Positions 13,283-24,575 of a stretch of DNA of 64,000 bases are shown piece after piece (within the stretch, counting starts at the first letter, position 1; every line of letters starts with the position of its first letter). A program made the position numbers and the translations under genes. Below the pieces are notes generated by a model. It made no database searches and had not been told where the DNA came from. It saw only the letters and a program-made list of their open reading frames with translations. Origin of the DNA: Hirudo medicinalis (Eukaryota > Annelida > Clitellata > Hirudinida > Hirudinidae). The stretch covers positions 57,350 through 121,349 of the forward strand of contig MPNW01000054.1 in assembly GCA_011800805.1 (NCBI GenBank), in the 5' to 3' direction.

Positions 13283-13800
13283 TATATTTGTTTATTCACG
13301 AAATAAATGTTGTCAACATGGAGAACGTGAGAGGTCCGTTCACCCCATTTTCCCCTCAGAGCCACCGAAATCATTCGACAATTTTTTATTTATTTAAGCA
13401 TTTACGAATTCGGAATTTTGAATTCGAAAATGGTTTCCATTTAGACCAAGATTGTAATTCGAAAATCTCTCGTCGAAAAGATTACTAATCGACTTATTTA
13501 TAGGCTAACATCCGATCATAAACATTGCAAACATTATTTAAATAGATTTTTTTTTTGCTTAAATAAATTATTAGGCACGTAACCATATTACTTTTTTTTG
13601 TGCTCCATTGCCATTCTGAAAGACGTGTTTGAACTGTGCATTTAAAGAGGAAACGAGAAGTTGAACTCATCGGATGTAAAAATCAATAAAACCTACTCTT
13701 GTTGTTTAACCTTATCGTCAGATTGAAAGGATTGGTATGTTGGATGAATTTAGCATCGAGCACGAGCCAATCAAAGTCATCGTCGGAGGCAGAAACTTCT
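5279..13800 (-). CDS. Type I membrane protein with an EGF-like domain (EGF-ligand-like), 5' incomplete
   Basis: Seven minus-strand exons join in phase: 13711-13800, 8732-8868, 8293-8407, 7430-7482, 6379-6481, 5648-5684, 5279-5347 (TGA). They give about 201 residues. In order these are: an extracellular segment without a recognised fold (FNLTIRVQPTLMCLKGQSP); an EGF-like module from CPIGWSFC to FCTEEYTGGSCQY; a short juxtamembrane linker; a hydrophobic segment of about 22 residues (LLILIFLFILFIIVTSLVV); the stop-transfer run CRRRRW; and a tail of about 35 residues ending KPRSEA. One EGF module next to a membrane span and a short tail is the plan of TGF-alpha, Spitz and neuregulin-type EGFR ligands; ligand function is inference. 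The EGF module has an extra Cys pair (TKFCCSQ) between its third and fourth canonical cysteines. Signal peptide and first exons were not found. The large introns are packed with triplet microsatellites. Confidence 0.66.
5697..5846 (+). repeat. Triplet microsatellite (GAT/GAC, ACT, AAT blocks)
   Basis: Imperfect ATG/ACG triplets are followed by ACT and AAT/GCA triplets. They lie just outside the 5648-5684 exon of the EGF-domain gene, inside its intron. They create spurious poly-Met and poly-Ile reading frames on both strands. Confidence 0.9.
6108..6235 (+). repeat. (TTA)n microsatellite
   Basis: Runs of TTA/ATT interrupted by single substitutions, in an intron of the EGF-domain gene. Confidence 0.9.
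6285..6360 (+). repeat. (GAT/GAC)n microsatellite next to an exon
   Basis: GATGATGACGACG-type triplets end about 20 nt from the splice donor of the transmembrane exon (6379-6481, minus strand). Confidence 0.88.
6790..6870 (+). repeat. Degenerate (TGAT)n tetranucleotide tract
   Basis: TGATTGAT-type units with scattered substitutions, intronic. Confidence 0.7.
7030..7210 (+). repeat. (AAT)n-rich tract
   Basis: Interrupted AAT/TAA triplets over about 180 nt, in an intron of the EGF-domain gene. Confidence 0.85.
7296..7424 (+). repeat. (CAT/CGT)n triplet microsatellite abutting an exon
   Basis: TCATCG/TCATCA triplets end about 6 nt from the donor of exon 7430-7482 (minus strand). The poly-Ser frame read on the plus strand is a by-product. 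Confidence 0.9.
7738..7830 (+). repeat. (GAT/GAC)n microsatellite
   Basis: Triplets of GATGATGACGACG type, intronic. Confidence 0.85.
8098..8185 (+). repeat. (AAT)n microsatellite
   Basis: Interrupted AAT/AAC/AAA triplets; they give a poly-Leu frame on the minus strand that is not a gene. Confidence 0.85.
8600..8731 (+). repeat. (CAT/CGT)n microsatellite beginning at a splice donor
   Basis: On the minus strand the exon 8732-8868 ends ..GAGGAAG and the intron starts gtgatgatgatgatg. The microsatellite therefore includes the splice donor itself. Confidence 0.9.
8880..9165 (+). repeat. (AAT/AAC)n microsatellite block
   Basis: Nearly 290 nt of AAT triplets with AAC interruptions; longest simple-sequence block in the first 10 kb. 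Confidence 0.92.
9265..9990 (+). mobile_element. Degenerate non-LTR reverse-transcriptase fragment (R2/NeSL-like)
   Basis: Broken frames preserve reverse-transcriptase blocks in the correct order: LAMAWIDYKKAYDSISHSWM (motif A, metal-binding Asp), IKRGIFQGDSLAPP (fingers/palm block), then YFTLDDLKIF at the place of the catalytic YxDD box (here TLDD), then SIQNLDDEEAAYKYLVIDE, which resembles the EEAYKYLGI block of R2/NeSL-type elements. Frame changes and internal stops separate the blocks, so it is a dead relic. It lies in an intron of the minus-strand EGF-domain gene. No ends or target-site duplication were identified. Confidence 0.75.
11065..11130 (+). repeat. 13-bp minisatellite
   Basis: CATCCAATCCATG-type unit repeated about five times, the last copy diverged. 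Confidence 0.85.
11263..11555 (+). repeat. Direct duplication around a single N
   Basis: 11263-11411 and 11413-11555 are the same sequence (ttttggatttatatacttt.. to ..caaatcaatca), differing mainly by about two ATT units, and meet at the single N at 11412. This looks like two contig ends from one locus placed side by side without merging. The true locus probably has one copy. Confidence 0.85.
11838..11902 (+). repeat. (GAAT)n/(GAGT)n tetranucleotide repeat
   Basis: GAATGAAT units pass into GAGTGAGT units over about 65 nt. Confidence 0.9.
12190..12268 (+). repeat. (AAT)n microsatellite
   Basis: AAT triplets with few interruptions. Confidence 0.88.
12529..12692. mobile_element. Small terminal-inverted-repeat element (MITE-like)
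   Basis: Positions 12529-12559 (AAGTGACGGGCAAAAGCCAA..) and 12662-12692 (..GAGTTGGCTTAAGTCTGTCACTT) are inverted copies, about 31 nt each with roughly 26 matches. The about 100 nt between them are rich in CCCTAACCCTA-like motifs, resembling degenerate telomeric (TTAGGG) repeats, and have no coding capacity. Size and structure suit a non-autonomous DNA transposon. No clear target-site duplication is visible, so the outer boundary is uncertain. Confidence 0.6.
13095..13282 (+). repeat. (TTA/TTG)n microsatellite
   Basis: About 190 nt of TTA/TTG triplets; the poly-Leu and poly-Ile frames here are artefacts. Lies in the intron upstream of exon 8732-8868 of the minus-strand EGF-domain gene. Confidence 0.92.
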
Positions 13801-16436
13801 CTGAGTAACTTGTTTGTGTAAGTGCTTGAGTCAATCACACGGGCAATATGGCACTTCAGCTTGTAATTGTTAATGACACATTTTATTACTTGTTGTTAAT
13901 AGTTATTTTTATTACCTGTTGTTGTTAATCAGTAACTGTCATTATTGCATAGTTTAATATAATATTTAATTTAATATAATTATTGATAATAATTATTCAC
14001 CTCATGGAACACAGCAGCTGTTCACAACCTCTACAATTCTTAACACAGTTTTTTTTTTCAGTGCACTCAGTCTAATAACCTCTTGACAACCAGTTGAGGA
14101 TAAAAACAATTTCGTGGTAACGCACCCACAAAAGTTACGAGCGATCTTGAGGTCAAGACAGGAGACTTTCTCATGCTGGTAACAAGACTCCACCCAGCAT
14201 AGGGGAACTTCAAATCAATTTTGAAATGGATGCTAATGACTTTAGTACGGTCATAATGTATAATTGCTCCTAAGATTTTTGTAATAAATGTGTGAATATT
14301 TCTTTAATATACAAAAAATTGTTTTATGAGATGGAATAAGAGGGTCCCTTTCACCTGGGTGTTCACATACGTAAGAGCACCAAAATCTCTTGCAGATGAG
14401 TGAATGCATTAATAAGCATCCCTATCAGCTTTTTATCGTTGCACGAAATTTGACAGGAATTTATAACTAAAATGAATAATTTAAAAATAATATTAATAAA
14501 CAAAACAGTGCACAAATATATCCGAGACAATGTAATTTAATATTTCATCACATATGTGGGTGGTTTCGTTGATTCACATCCATCAACAAACAAACATTTG
14601 ATACGTTGTAACAATTCGCATTCCTTAAGTTGATTCTCTCGATATTTGCTACTCTCACTCTTGCCTCATTATCTCGCCATTTTAACACTCTGGGTGGGCA
14701 AGGCGCATGATGCCTAATATATTCTACCTTATTTATTTTGCAAACAAATTAAAGGAACAGCAGACTTCGTAATGTATTATTAATATTAGTGTTAATGTAA
14801 TACGAAACACTTTTAGGTTTTTAAGTTAAACAAAACATTATACCTTAATTTAACAAGGAAACATATGTTTGAACTTCTCCATCTCTAAAGAGACACCTTC
14901 CTTTATACAAAAAAAAATGTCCTCTAAGTAAGCAAAATATCCATCAAGCTTTAACCTTAGAAACTTAAACAAGCATTTCTGAGAACTCGATAAAACTATT
15001 TTATTATCATAATTCCTTTTACTAAGGGGATCGTCCATAAATTACATGTTTAAATTCCTCCAAGCCTCAAGATAACCAGAGGTCCATTCTTTTCGTCAAC
15101 TTTAAAAAAAAGTCTTCGTCACAAATGTCTGAACATGTTTCAGGCGCATTGACGTCACTTACGGATGACCCCTCAAGGCTTTCATTCAATCTCTGTTACT
15201 ATTAATAGCAAGAAGCGTCACAATCCATTTATGAATCTCTCGATTCATTCCTGAACATTGGAGAAATCATTATTAATGCACAAGATATTAAAATACGATT
15301 TAAAACACAGTACTTCTTAACTTCTAAATATTTCCCGCGAAGAATATTAAGACATCTCATTAAGTGAAAGGCTCGTTTGAATCACGATTAAGTCACCACA
15401 GAAGGGACTTCCCATGCAGTAAAATGACTCCTAACAGAACCTCCGTGCATGCAGCAAACAAAAATCAAATTGTCAACTTGATAAACAACACTAAATGTAT
15501 GATTGAAATCAAGGTTTGGTAACAAATTGTTAAGAAACATTAGAATGGCTGGACAATTAAACCTTCACAAAAAAGATCTAAAGTCAACAAAAAATCGGTC
15601 GTATTTTGTTTAACATCACCTAAGAAAGCCACAAAGGTAGCTAAACACAAACGTTGTAAGCAGCTCCGAAATGTCAGCAAAACATGTGCTCACTACAAGC
15701 TTATGTTAAATTTATCCATCCCACACTAACAAACATAGCATGGATTGAACATAAGTAACCAATAACAAACCTCTATGGCGCCAGCAATAATCAAGGTTCA
15801 ATGGAGAACTATGTAACAGCTCTCCAATGTTTTCAAGAATAGTCTAAATCGCAATTGAATTCTTCAGTGCAAACACATGTGATATCCACAAGGAGAGAAA
15901 TGAAAACTCCTTGAAAGAGAACATCTCAAGAATCCCTTCTGTAAAACGTCTGTTGTGAATTAAACGTGTAGTGCCCGTATTTACGTTATCCGTATTTAGA
16001 ATAATTATGCAAATGAACCTGGCACACCTTATCTTTATTGTCCATATCCAAACAAACAATCGATAAGTAGAATTTTTTATTGTAATCTTGTTGACAATAA
16101 CACATCAATAATAATAATGGTCTAATAATGACAGCGAGCAAATCGATCACAGGCGACACGTTTCAAAATATCATTCTAATCTGGCTTACATATATTAATA
16201 TTTTAATGACTGCAAAGCTAGCTTTGTTTTAGCGATAATAATATTCTAATTAAAATGCATTATTATTAACATATTAATATATATTAAAAATCACACCTTT
16301 AGAGGTCATGCAGAGGGAGATGCAGACCCGTTGAGAGGGTAGTTCTGCATATGTATATAATATGTCTGTGATTAATAAATAGTCCGGAGCAGTCGGTCTA
16401 ATTTGGAACTTTCTGCTCCATTTTATATTACTGGTC
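13801..16436. other. Non-coding stretch; missing 5' exons of the EGF-domain gene expected here or beyond
   Basis: AT-rich sequence between the most upstream EGF-gene exon and the hydrolase start. A minus-strand Cys-containing open segment near 14040-14190 has a possible acceptor (ttaccag), but its end phase does not fit exon 13711-13800. No start codon with signal peptide was found. Confidence 0.4.
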
Positions 16437-19167
16437 ATGTCTTTCGTGTCCAAGGCAGTTATATTCAGTTTGATTGTCGCTGGTTTAGCTTATTGGTGGG
16501 CGACCAATTTCAATATCCCAGAAGGTTTGGAGCAAAAGAGTGAGGTTGCCTGGATCTACGGTGCCGCGAAAATAGGAATGTTTCTGGTTAGCATCTTTAT
16601 TTTTATTTCTGATAATTTATTTGTATAATATAAACGAAGTTAATTTTAACATGAGGTTTTATGTCTTTACTACGTTTTATGTCATGTTGGATGGAGATGA
16701 CTAGTGTAGCTAATATTGTCAATAGGCAGAATTGGGAGAAAAAATTGGTTTGGGGCATAGAGCAATTCTTCTTAGAAAATTGGCAAGTGTGCAATTTTTG
16801 GAATCAAAAAAATCTATTCATGCTGATATCAAGGTTAGCAACAAACATTTATTTTTGACATTTTTTGACATTCCATTTACATTCCAATTGCTTCAGTCTT
16901 GCAAATGATCCAATATTGTTTTTATTTGCAATTAAATAAAATTACTACCTATTCATGGAAAGTATTGCATTAAAGTATATTGGTTCAAGTTAAATAGAAT
17001 GATTAAATTAAAACTTTTTGGAGAACTATTTTATTGGCCTATCAGCATCACTACTGATTGATGCAGAAATATAAAGATTCTTTTGCTGGAGTCGAAGTCC
17101 TGATCATTGAGCCTACAGAAAAAGATCCTTATGGACCTGCCCTTGTATGGATCCATGGTGGGGGATGGGTGTTAGGATCAGCAGGTTGGTTGATCATTCA
17201 TCTTGCAAAGTGTAACTTAAAATTGGAGCTGGTTTATTTTTGCTTTGGTGATAAAATGAATGCCAAGTTGTGTTTGAGTCAGTCTGCAACTGCAACTTTC
17301 CTGCAACTATCGCTTGCGGAGTGTTTTAAGCATTTTAGCACCTGTTGCATAACTACAGTAAACATCTCATTCATAGTCAAAAAGCTTCAGAATAGACATT
17401 TGAAGTTTATGTAAAAGACCTGCCACGATCTGAAATGATGAGTCTGTCGCTGAACGTTTTTCTTTTCAGAAATGGACACAGAGTTTCTGGAGGAATTGTC
17501 GAAGGCCATGAAGATGGTGATCGTGTCCATCGAGTGAGTTAATTTGCATCTCGAACATCTTTTTGAATGCCTTTGAAAGTGTGGAGTCGAACTTATGCAT
17601 TTGTAAGAGTGGCCATTTTTTCATCGATATTCGTGATCTACAATATATATTAACCAATATTGTTTAGTTTTAAATTCATTTTGAATATTACCTACATTTG
17701 TAGCATTATTTATTTTAAACCACGTACGAATAATTTCTGAGGAAATTTACATTTATCTCCTTGATCAGTACGGGTGATGTTACTGCAGTAGTACTGCACC
17801 AGGGATTGATTGTCACCTACTCAAATTGCCCTTCTGAAAGGCAAACCAAATTAGCACTTAATACTTAATGATGCCAGGTACAGGATGGCTCCAGAATTTC
17901 CATATCCCACCCCTCTGGATGACTGTTTTGCTGCCACAAAACATTTTATCGAGAATGCCTTAGATCACAATGTCGACCCATTCAGAATTGCTGTAGGAGG
18001 TGGGTTGAAAAGAAAGTGTAGCTTGAATGTTTACTTGATATCAGTAAATTTGTATTTACTGTAAAATACATTACTAAATATTATATTGCTAATAATACAT
18101 TACTAAATAAAAATCATTACTAATATTTTTAACTGGTTTTTGTTTTTATACTTCTCTTTTTTGTTGTTCCTAAGCAGGTCAATATGCAGATTAATTTGTC
18201 TGAAGCTGAGAACAACTTTCTAAAAAAAAATATTTCAAAATTGTCTTTATAAATTACCTTGAGACACTAAACACTAACAGCAATGATGATGACGACAAAG
18301 TGATGATTTTTCTGTCGCTCGAAAACAGGAATGAGTGCCGGAGGTAACCTCGCAGCTGCACTTTCCATGAAGATCAGGGACTCGAACCTCACCTGGAAGT
18401 TTAAGCTTCAGATACTCGGTGTTCCATGTCTCCAAGCCTACCGATTTGACACACCTTCCTACAACCAGAACTATCTTGACGAGATTCTCTCCAGGCCGAG
18501 CATGACCAACTACTGGTTATGGTATGCCTTTGGCAGTGAAGGACACCTTCTGTTGGATGATTTCCTTGAGGGGAGGTTTGACCCGCAGATAATTTCTACC
18601 GACCAGAGTTTAAATTTTGTGGTTTTTTTTATTTTTGCTATGACTAGTTATTCGATTTAAATGTAAAGGTGAAATTCCTGAACAATTAATCAATTGATTA
18701 GTAACAAACTCATGCATGTTCTTAAGTCATTTTCTCCTCTTTGTAGACACCAAAAGGTCATTGATCCAAATGGAAAACTTGCTCCTTTTGTTGACTGGAA
18801 ATCCCTTGGAATAAAGTCACCATCTACAACCACATCTGATCCTGCCTCATCATCAGCAACAGCGCTTTCAAAAGAATCTGAGAAAGAGATTGAAAAACTA
18901 AAAGGCGTCCTCGTGGATCCATTGTATGCCCCTCTCTTGGCCAGAAATTTGTCCGGCCTGCCAGCCACCTACCTTATTACGGCGGAATTCGATGTCCTCA
19001 GGGATGAGGGCATGATGTACGGTGAACGTTTGAAGAGACAAGGAGTCGAGACGAAGATGATGCACTATCAAGGAGCCTTCCACGATATCTTGCTTTGGAC
19101 CGAGCACTACAATGTTTCCAAAAGGATCTTAAGGGATATCGTAGACTATCTCAAGGTCAAGCTTTGA
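16437..19167 (+). CDS. Arylacetamide deacetylase / NCEH1-type alpha/beta hydrolase
   Basis: A membrane-anchored esterase/lipase of the AADAC/NCEH1 (hormone-sensitive lipase-like) family; relatives hydrolyse lipid esters or acetamides at the ER. Exons: 16437-16586, 16730-16786, 17067-17184, 17470-17533, 17878-17999, 18329-18575, 18747-19167, giving about 392 aa (human AADAC about 399). The first exon carries a signal anchor (VIFSLIVAGLAYWW, residues 8-21). The oxyanion motif is IHGGGWV, followed by the family block YRMAPEFPYPTPLDDC and the nucleophile elbow GMSAGGN (Ser nucleophile; usually GDSAGGN). The acid residue is in EFDVLRDEG and the His in GAFHDIL. Start: first ATG, directly before the anchor. 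Exon 2 is the least certain, chosen because only that choice keeps phase 0 on both sides. Substrate cannot be told. Confidence 0.88.
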
Positions 19168-19365
19168 AAGTACCTCAAGCATGATTCGAGTGATATTCAA
19201 CCCTGCCATAATCTGTTGTCATTTTACCTGCTTTGGTTCCATCTCGACGGCTTTATATGCAATAAAATACGGAAGAATTTTTCGTCATGCCTGGGCTGCC
19301 ATTGTGCTTTTTTTGTTTCTTCCAAGTTATTTTATGAGATATTTGATGGTTGCTGACATGGGATG

Positions 19366-19371
19366 AATAAA
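19366..19371 (+). promoter_or_regulatory. AATAAA poly(A) signal of the hydrolase gene
   Basis: AATAAA about 200 nt after the stop codon; a second copy lies near 19670. Confidence 0.5.
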
Positions 19372-22056
19372 TCAAAAGCTCAAATGGATATCTCAACATT
19401 GAGGCTTCTTTGTAATGAATGCTTTGACAAAACGTTCCCAGCCCATCTTCTGATTTTTTTTGGTGAAAATATTTTATACAAATTTTTTGAATTGTTGCCA
19501 GTGACATCCTGCTTTTGTTTCATGATGTCTGTGTTACCATGATTTGCTTTAATTATTCATTTCAAACCTTTATAACAGAGTTTGATCTAAATTTTCTATG
19601 TTGTTGTTCTCTGCTTTTGAGGTAATCGTTAAAATATTTGAATAATTTACAACTTCGACAGTTCTCTATATAATAAAATAATGGCCAGCTTCATTTTGAT
19701 AAAAGCCTAGGCGAGAGCAAGCTCAAATGGCGTGAGTTAATAATAAGCCCATAATTAATGCGAAGGGTGCTTAATCATTAGTTGCGCGCAAGTTACGTGT
19801 GGCACTGGTTGTAATTCTGCCATTTGTTTTACTTTTTAAAGTTCAGTTTATTCACTTTAATGCAAATGTTTAAAGATTTTTAAATTAAGTTTACTGAGTG
19901 GGGTAAAAATCCGGTAACGGTAACCAACCAGAAATGATCTAATTAATACTCTTAACTTGGACCAAGTACAGAAGTTACAAAATTCGTTAGATAGAATAGG
20001 ATTTAAGAGGGTGGTGAGCCATGCTGTACCTTTGATCGTCGTGCCTCGTCGCAACCAAATTAAAAAGTCAGTTTCGATAAATATTTAACTATAAATAATT
20101 AAAGGAGGAGATGTGAAAAACATGCTCATAGAAGATTAGAATGAAAAAGTTGAGATGGATTTTTATAATTAAATAATTTATGAACTAACTCTCAGCAATG
20201 CTGAGTCAGCATCATATTTCAATTCTCTGAAAAGAGTTTAGAAAAGTAATTTTATCAGTTTTAAGAATCAATTGTTTAACTGGAGAATATATTAAAAAGA
20301 AAAGCGATTTGGAAAGCTAGAAATTGCATAACTAGAAAACTCAAGTTAGGGTTGAAGAGGCGCGTATTGATGACTTTAATTAAGCAGTGCAATTAACTTT
20401 TCTTAGCTGGTCTCACGACTTTCGAAAACAGGAATAATTTTCATACAATTAAAAAGTTTACTTTTAAAAGCTGTTGGAAATGCTGATGAGTTTTTGATGG
20501 TTGTCAATAGTCGGCTTCGGTTTTAGCTGCGATTCAAAGGATTCCATGTAGGCGGTTTCTTGCCGGTTGATAATCTGCATTTGGTTGAGAACTGGATTTA
20601 ATATTACAGTAAAATATCTTCATTATAAGCAGTTTTTAAAAGTCTTCTATCTAAAATAGAGACCAAAGGTAATGCCAAATTTTCGAAGTATATTGATATT
20701 TTTTATTACTTAATTTTAATGATGTAACATAAATGAATTGAATTTGAAAAATTTGCATGGAATTGAAAACTCTATTCAGGCGACTTCTTTACTATATTTA
20801 GGGTTATTTAGTTAATTTAGAAATTGCCCAAATATTTTAAAGACTTTATTGGATTTCTTGATAATTATGACCATACTGGATAATTAATGCAGAAAGTGTA
20901 TTGAAATGCATGAGCATACTAATGCAGCTTATTTTAAAATAAAGTACTTTCATGTATGCTGCTGTAATTTAAATTGTACTTGCAAGTGTTTTGAATAATT
21001 TAAGTGTTGGAACTATGAAACATTTTTAAATCATTGAGGCAGTTGAGTGAATTTTTACTTAAGTCTTACAATTAAACCAGATGTTTGTAAGGTTAAAGTA
21101 AAGTCAAAGGCTTGACACCCAATTATAGCAAATATTAAAATTGAACCTATTCTCACTACATTTGGTTTAAATGTTTAATCTTTTTGTTCCCTAAAACATT
21201 CTTGTTTCAGGTTTACTTAATATGAAAGAGTCACTCAAAGCAACTTGTAAACTGACATCGAAAACCGAATAATCACTAGTGAGAATCTGTATTTTTCTCC
21301 TCATTGGACTAAGGACTAACACACTCAGAGCCATTGCTTATTGGCTGATCGTCTGCTTGCCATTAAACTTCCATTTAGAAGTTCAAATCTAAACAGAGTT
21401 GCTTGGAATAACCACAGAATTTTTACTTAAAGCTCCTTGTTGTACTCTGTAATTGTTCATTTTGAATTTTATGCTTCTTCAAACCCCAAACTATCTTTTG
21501 CATTTTGCTGGGTTATGCCTGGAAAGGGTGAGTGGCAAGAATGAAATTATGGTGGTGATGTGATAGTGATGATGGTGATATTGGGCTGGTGACAACTGAG
21601 ACAACAATGTCGGTGGTAATGAGTATGTTGTTTGGATGATGAAGGTAATTATGGTAATTGCGGGCCCGTGATTTACAATTGATAAGGATGGAGTCCTAAT
21701 AGGTTCTGAACAGACAAAATAATTATCATTTAGCAGCAGGTTGTAAATATTTTGTGAATGATGTCAGTGCATTTGGTTTTCAATTGCATGTTTCTAAATG
21801 GTGCAACAAACATCCGCCAATGATGCAAATGCGATCATCGTCGTTGCCATCACATCTTCCACCATAGCGTTCGTTCCGATATTTATGAGTTTGATTGTGC
21901 TGCCTTCAATGCTAGAGAAAAATAACAGAATTGTTATTGGATCTCGCACTCTAACTCTTAGGCCTGAAAATGAGTTTTGGCACCTGTGCATGGGTTTCAT
22001 TTGAATGCTCCATTTTGTGAACCTGAAAATTTAACACCAAATCATCTTGCTTGCAG
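19372..22056. other. Intergenic region
   Basis: AT-rich, without splice-bounded coding segments I can support. A hydrophobic open frame at 21798-22004 exists on the plus strand but has no homology I recognise. The 5' UTR, and perhaps further 5' exons, of the ORP gene should lie here, since its first identified exon (22057) begins in phase 1. Confidence 0.4.
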
Positions 22057-24536
22057 AAAACGAGCTGATAAAATTTGGAAAGTCCCTGACGAGCAAAATG
22101 CTTTCCTCGACTGCCCTGAACAGCACCTCATCGATCAACGCAGCCCCCTTCAACTCCGCGGGCTCTCAACAACTGCCGAACAGCTCACCGTCTTCGCCGT
22201 CCAACAACTCGACAGTGTTCCAAATGGTTCCCAGAGGTCGGTCGAGCCGATTGATAATTCGATAGACTTCTCGGTTGTTGTGTCGATCAATCGACAGACT
22301 AATCCGAATTCTTTGAAAAGTTTTGCCTTTTGACAAACCGTTGTTCTCACGATTACAGCATTTAGAGATCAACTTATTTCTTTGCGTGCGCTTGTGCGTG
22401 CATCGTCTTCCTCTTTCCTCGCTGTAAACCGGACATTCGACACGTTTTGTAATATATATTAATATATTTAATAGTAATCTTAATAAGAGAAGTCAACATT
22501 AACATTAGATGTCGCACAAACTTAAAAGACCGGCGACATTTACCGCGTCACCTTGCAATAAACAAAGTGGAAATGAAACCGGAATAAATTACTGCATGAA
22601 CTCGGGTCATTTTGTCTCCATTTGAGCTCATGACAAGCGAAACACCGATGTCGGGTTTTACCATTCTATATTTGGAATCCAAGGTCGAGTTCATTGAATG
22701 ACTGCATTGTCTGCTTTTTGTGATTTGCGACGTCATCTTGTATTGAATCATTTTTTCTGAGGCTTTATTGAGTAACAGGATGGCATTGTGTTTGACTGAG
22801 TCACGTTGCTCGATAAATATCATCATCATATATTAAAATGAATTATCATTATTATTTTCATAATTAAAGAATCTATTGGAGATTTTATTGGACATTAATT
22901 AAGATTAATGTTGCAACTATTGAGCTGCATTCTTTGTCATTAGAAATTATTATTGTTTATTACGTTGCTATTGTATCTTTATTAGTACCAAATGTTATTA
23001 TTGTCATCGTTTGTTCTTTAACCAGGATTGGATGATGACTTGCTCCTTCAAACATCCAATCAATCAGAGGGAAAGAGTGCAAAGGTGAACTCACTACAGG
23101 CACTGATAAATATATTTTAAAATATCACACCTGGCCCCACATGGCATGGCTAACATCCTTACAATGATGATCATAATAATAATAANATCAATCAGAGGGA
23201 AAGAGTGCAAAGGTGAACTCACTACAGGCACTGATAAATATATTTTAAAATATCACACCTGGCCCCACATGGCATGGCTAACATCCTTACAATGATGATC
23301 ATAATAATAATAACAACAACAACATTCAATAATAAAAAGCGAATATTAACAATTATAAGCGAGAGACGGTAGATGTTAATGTTCTGTTTGTTTCTCCCCC
23401 TGGCAGTCTCTCGACCTCGGTCGTTTGGCAAATTTCGGCTCCAAGGATTTCACGAGGAACACCAAGAAAGAATCTCTGAAGGTCTGCCTTTGTTTTGCAA
23501 AGTTTAAAGATAAACATTTGCTTGGTTGTCAGTCTGAAGGCGCAATAGAACTTCAAATAAGTTATTACTTGTTATTATTATTATTGTTGTTGTTGTTGTC
23601 ATCGTCGTTGTTGTTTTTGTTGCTTATATTTTCTTATTTTTGATGGTTTATTATTTCTATGCCCTGGCAAAAGGGTAATAAATTCCAGGATAAAATCTAG
23701 AGCATGAGTAGCACTGACTTCGATCCTTGAATGAAGGAGATACTGAGAGGAAGAACCTGAGAGATATTTATTAAGGGGTGATTCTATAATAAGACTAAAT
23801 AGGATTTGATAATTTATATTGGTTTATTGATTCATTATGTTCACCATAATATCTGCTTCTGGGTAATGGCAATATGTAAATGGTCTGGGCACCCCAAGAA
23901 AGATTATCAAACTTATGGTGCTATACAAATAAACTTATTATCATTATAATAATAATAATAATTTTATTTATTTTTATTATATTTTAATATTATTAGTATT
24001 ATTATTAATTAATAAAATAATTAATGAATAATAATTATATAATTTATTAAAGTTATATAATTATAATAATATATATAATATAATATTATATATATTATTA
24101 TTATATATTATTATTATTGCTATTATTATTATAATATAAATATTAATTAAAGATATCTCTCGATACGTTTATAGCCTTGACATACCTGAGTGAAGCTCAT
24201 TGTTATTGACTGCAACAGGAACAGAAGAAGAATTACAGGTCTGAGAAGAAGAGGGCAACCAATGAGCTGCTGAGCACCCTCCAAGACCCCACTGTGATCG
24301 TGCTCTCCGACTGGCTGAAGGTAAGAGGGACTCTCAAGAGTTGGACCAAACTGTGGTGCGTCCTCAAGCCAGGCTTATTGGTCCTCTACAAGAGCAACAA
24401 GGTTGTTGTTATTATTGTTCAACTAATTTATTTATTTATTTTGATTTTTTGTTATTTTTCTAAATGATTGAATTACCGCCACGCCATTATTGTTGATGTG
24501 AAATCAATTGTTAAAAGGCTTATGAAAAATGAGACG

Positions 24537-24575
<39 letters not shown>

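Noticed and set aside
12820..13488. 222-codon plus-strand frame
   Set aside because: Most of it is poly-Leu from a TTA/TTG microsatellite; flanks have no coding character.
21798..22004. Plus-strand hydrophobic 68-codon frame before the first ORP exon
   Set aside because: No splice donor in the phase required by exon 22057-22236 and an equally long opposite-strand frame; not enough to call an exon.
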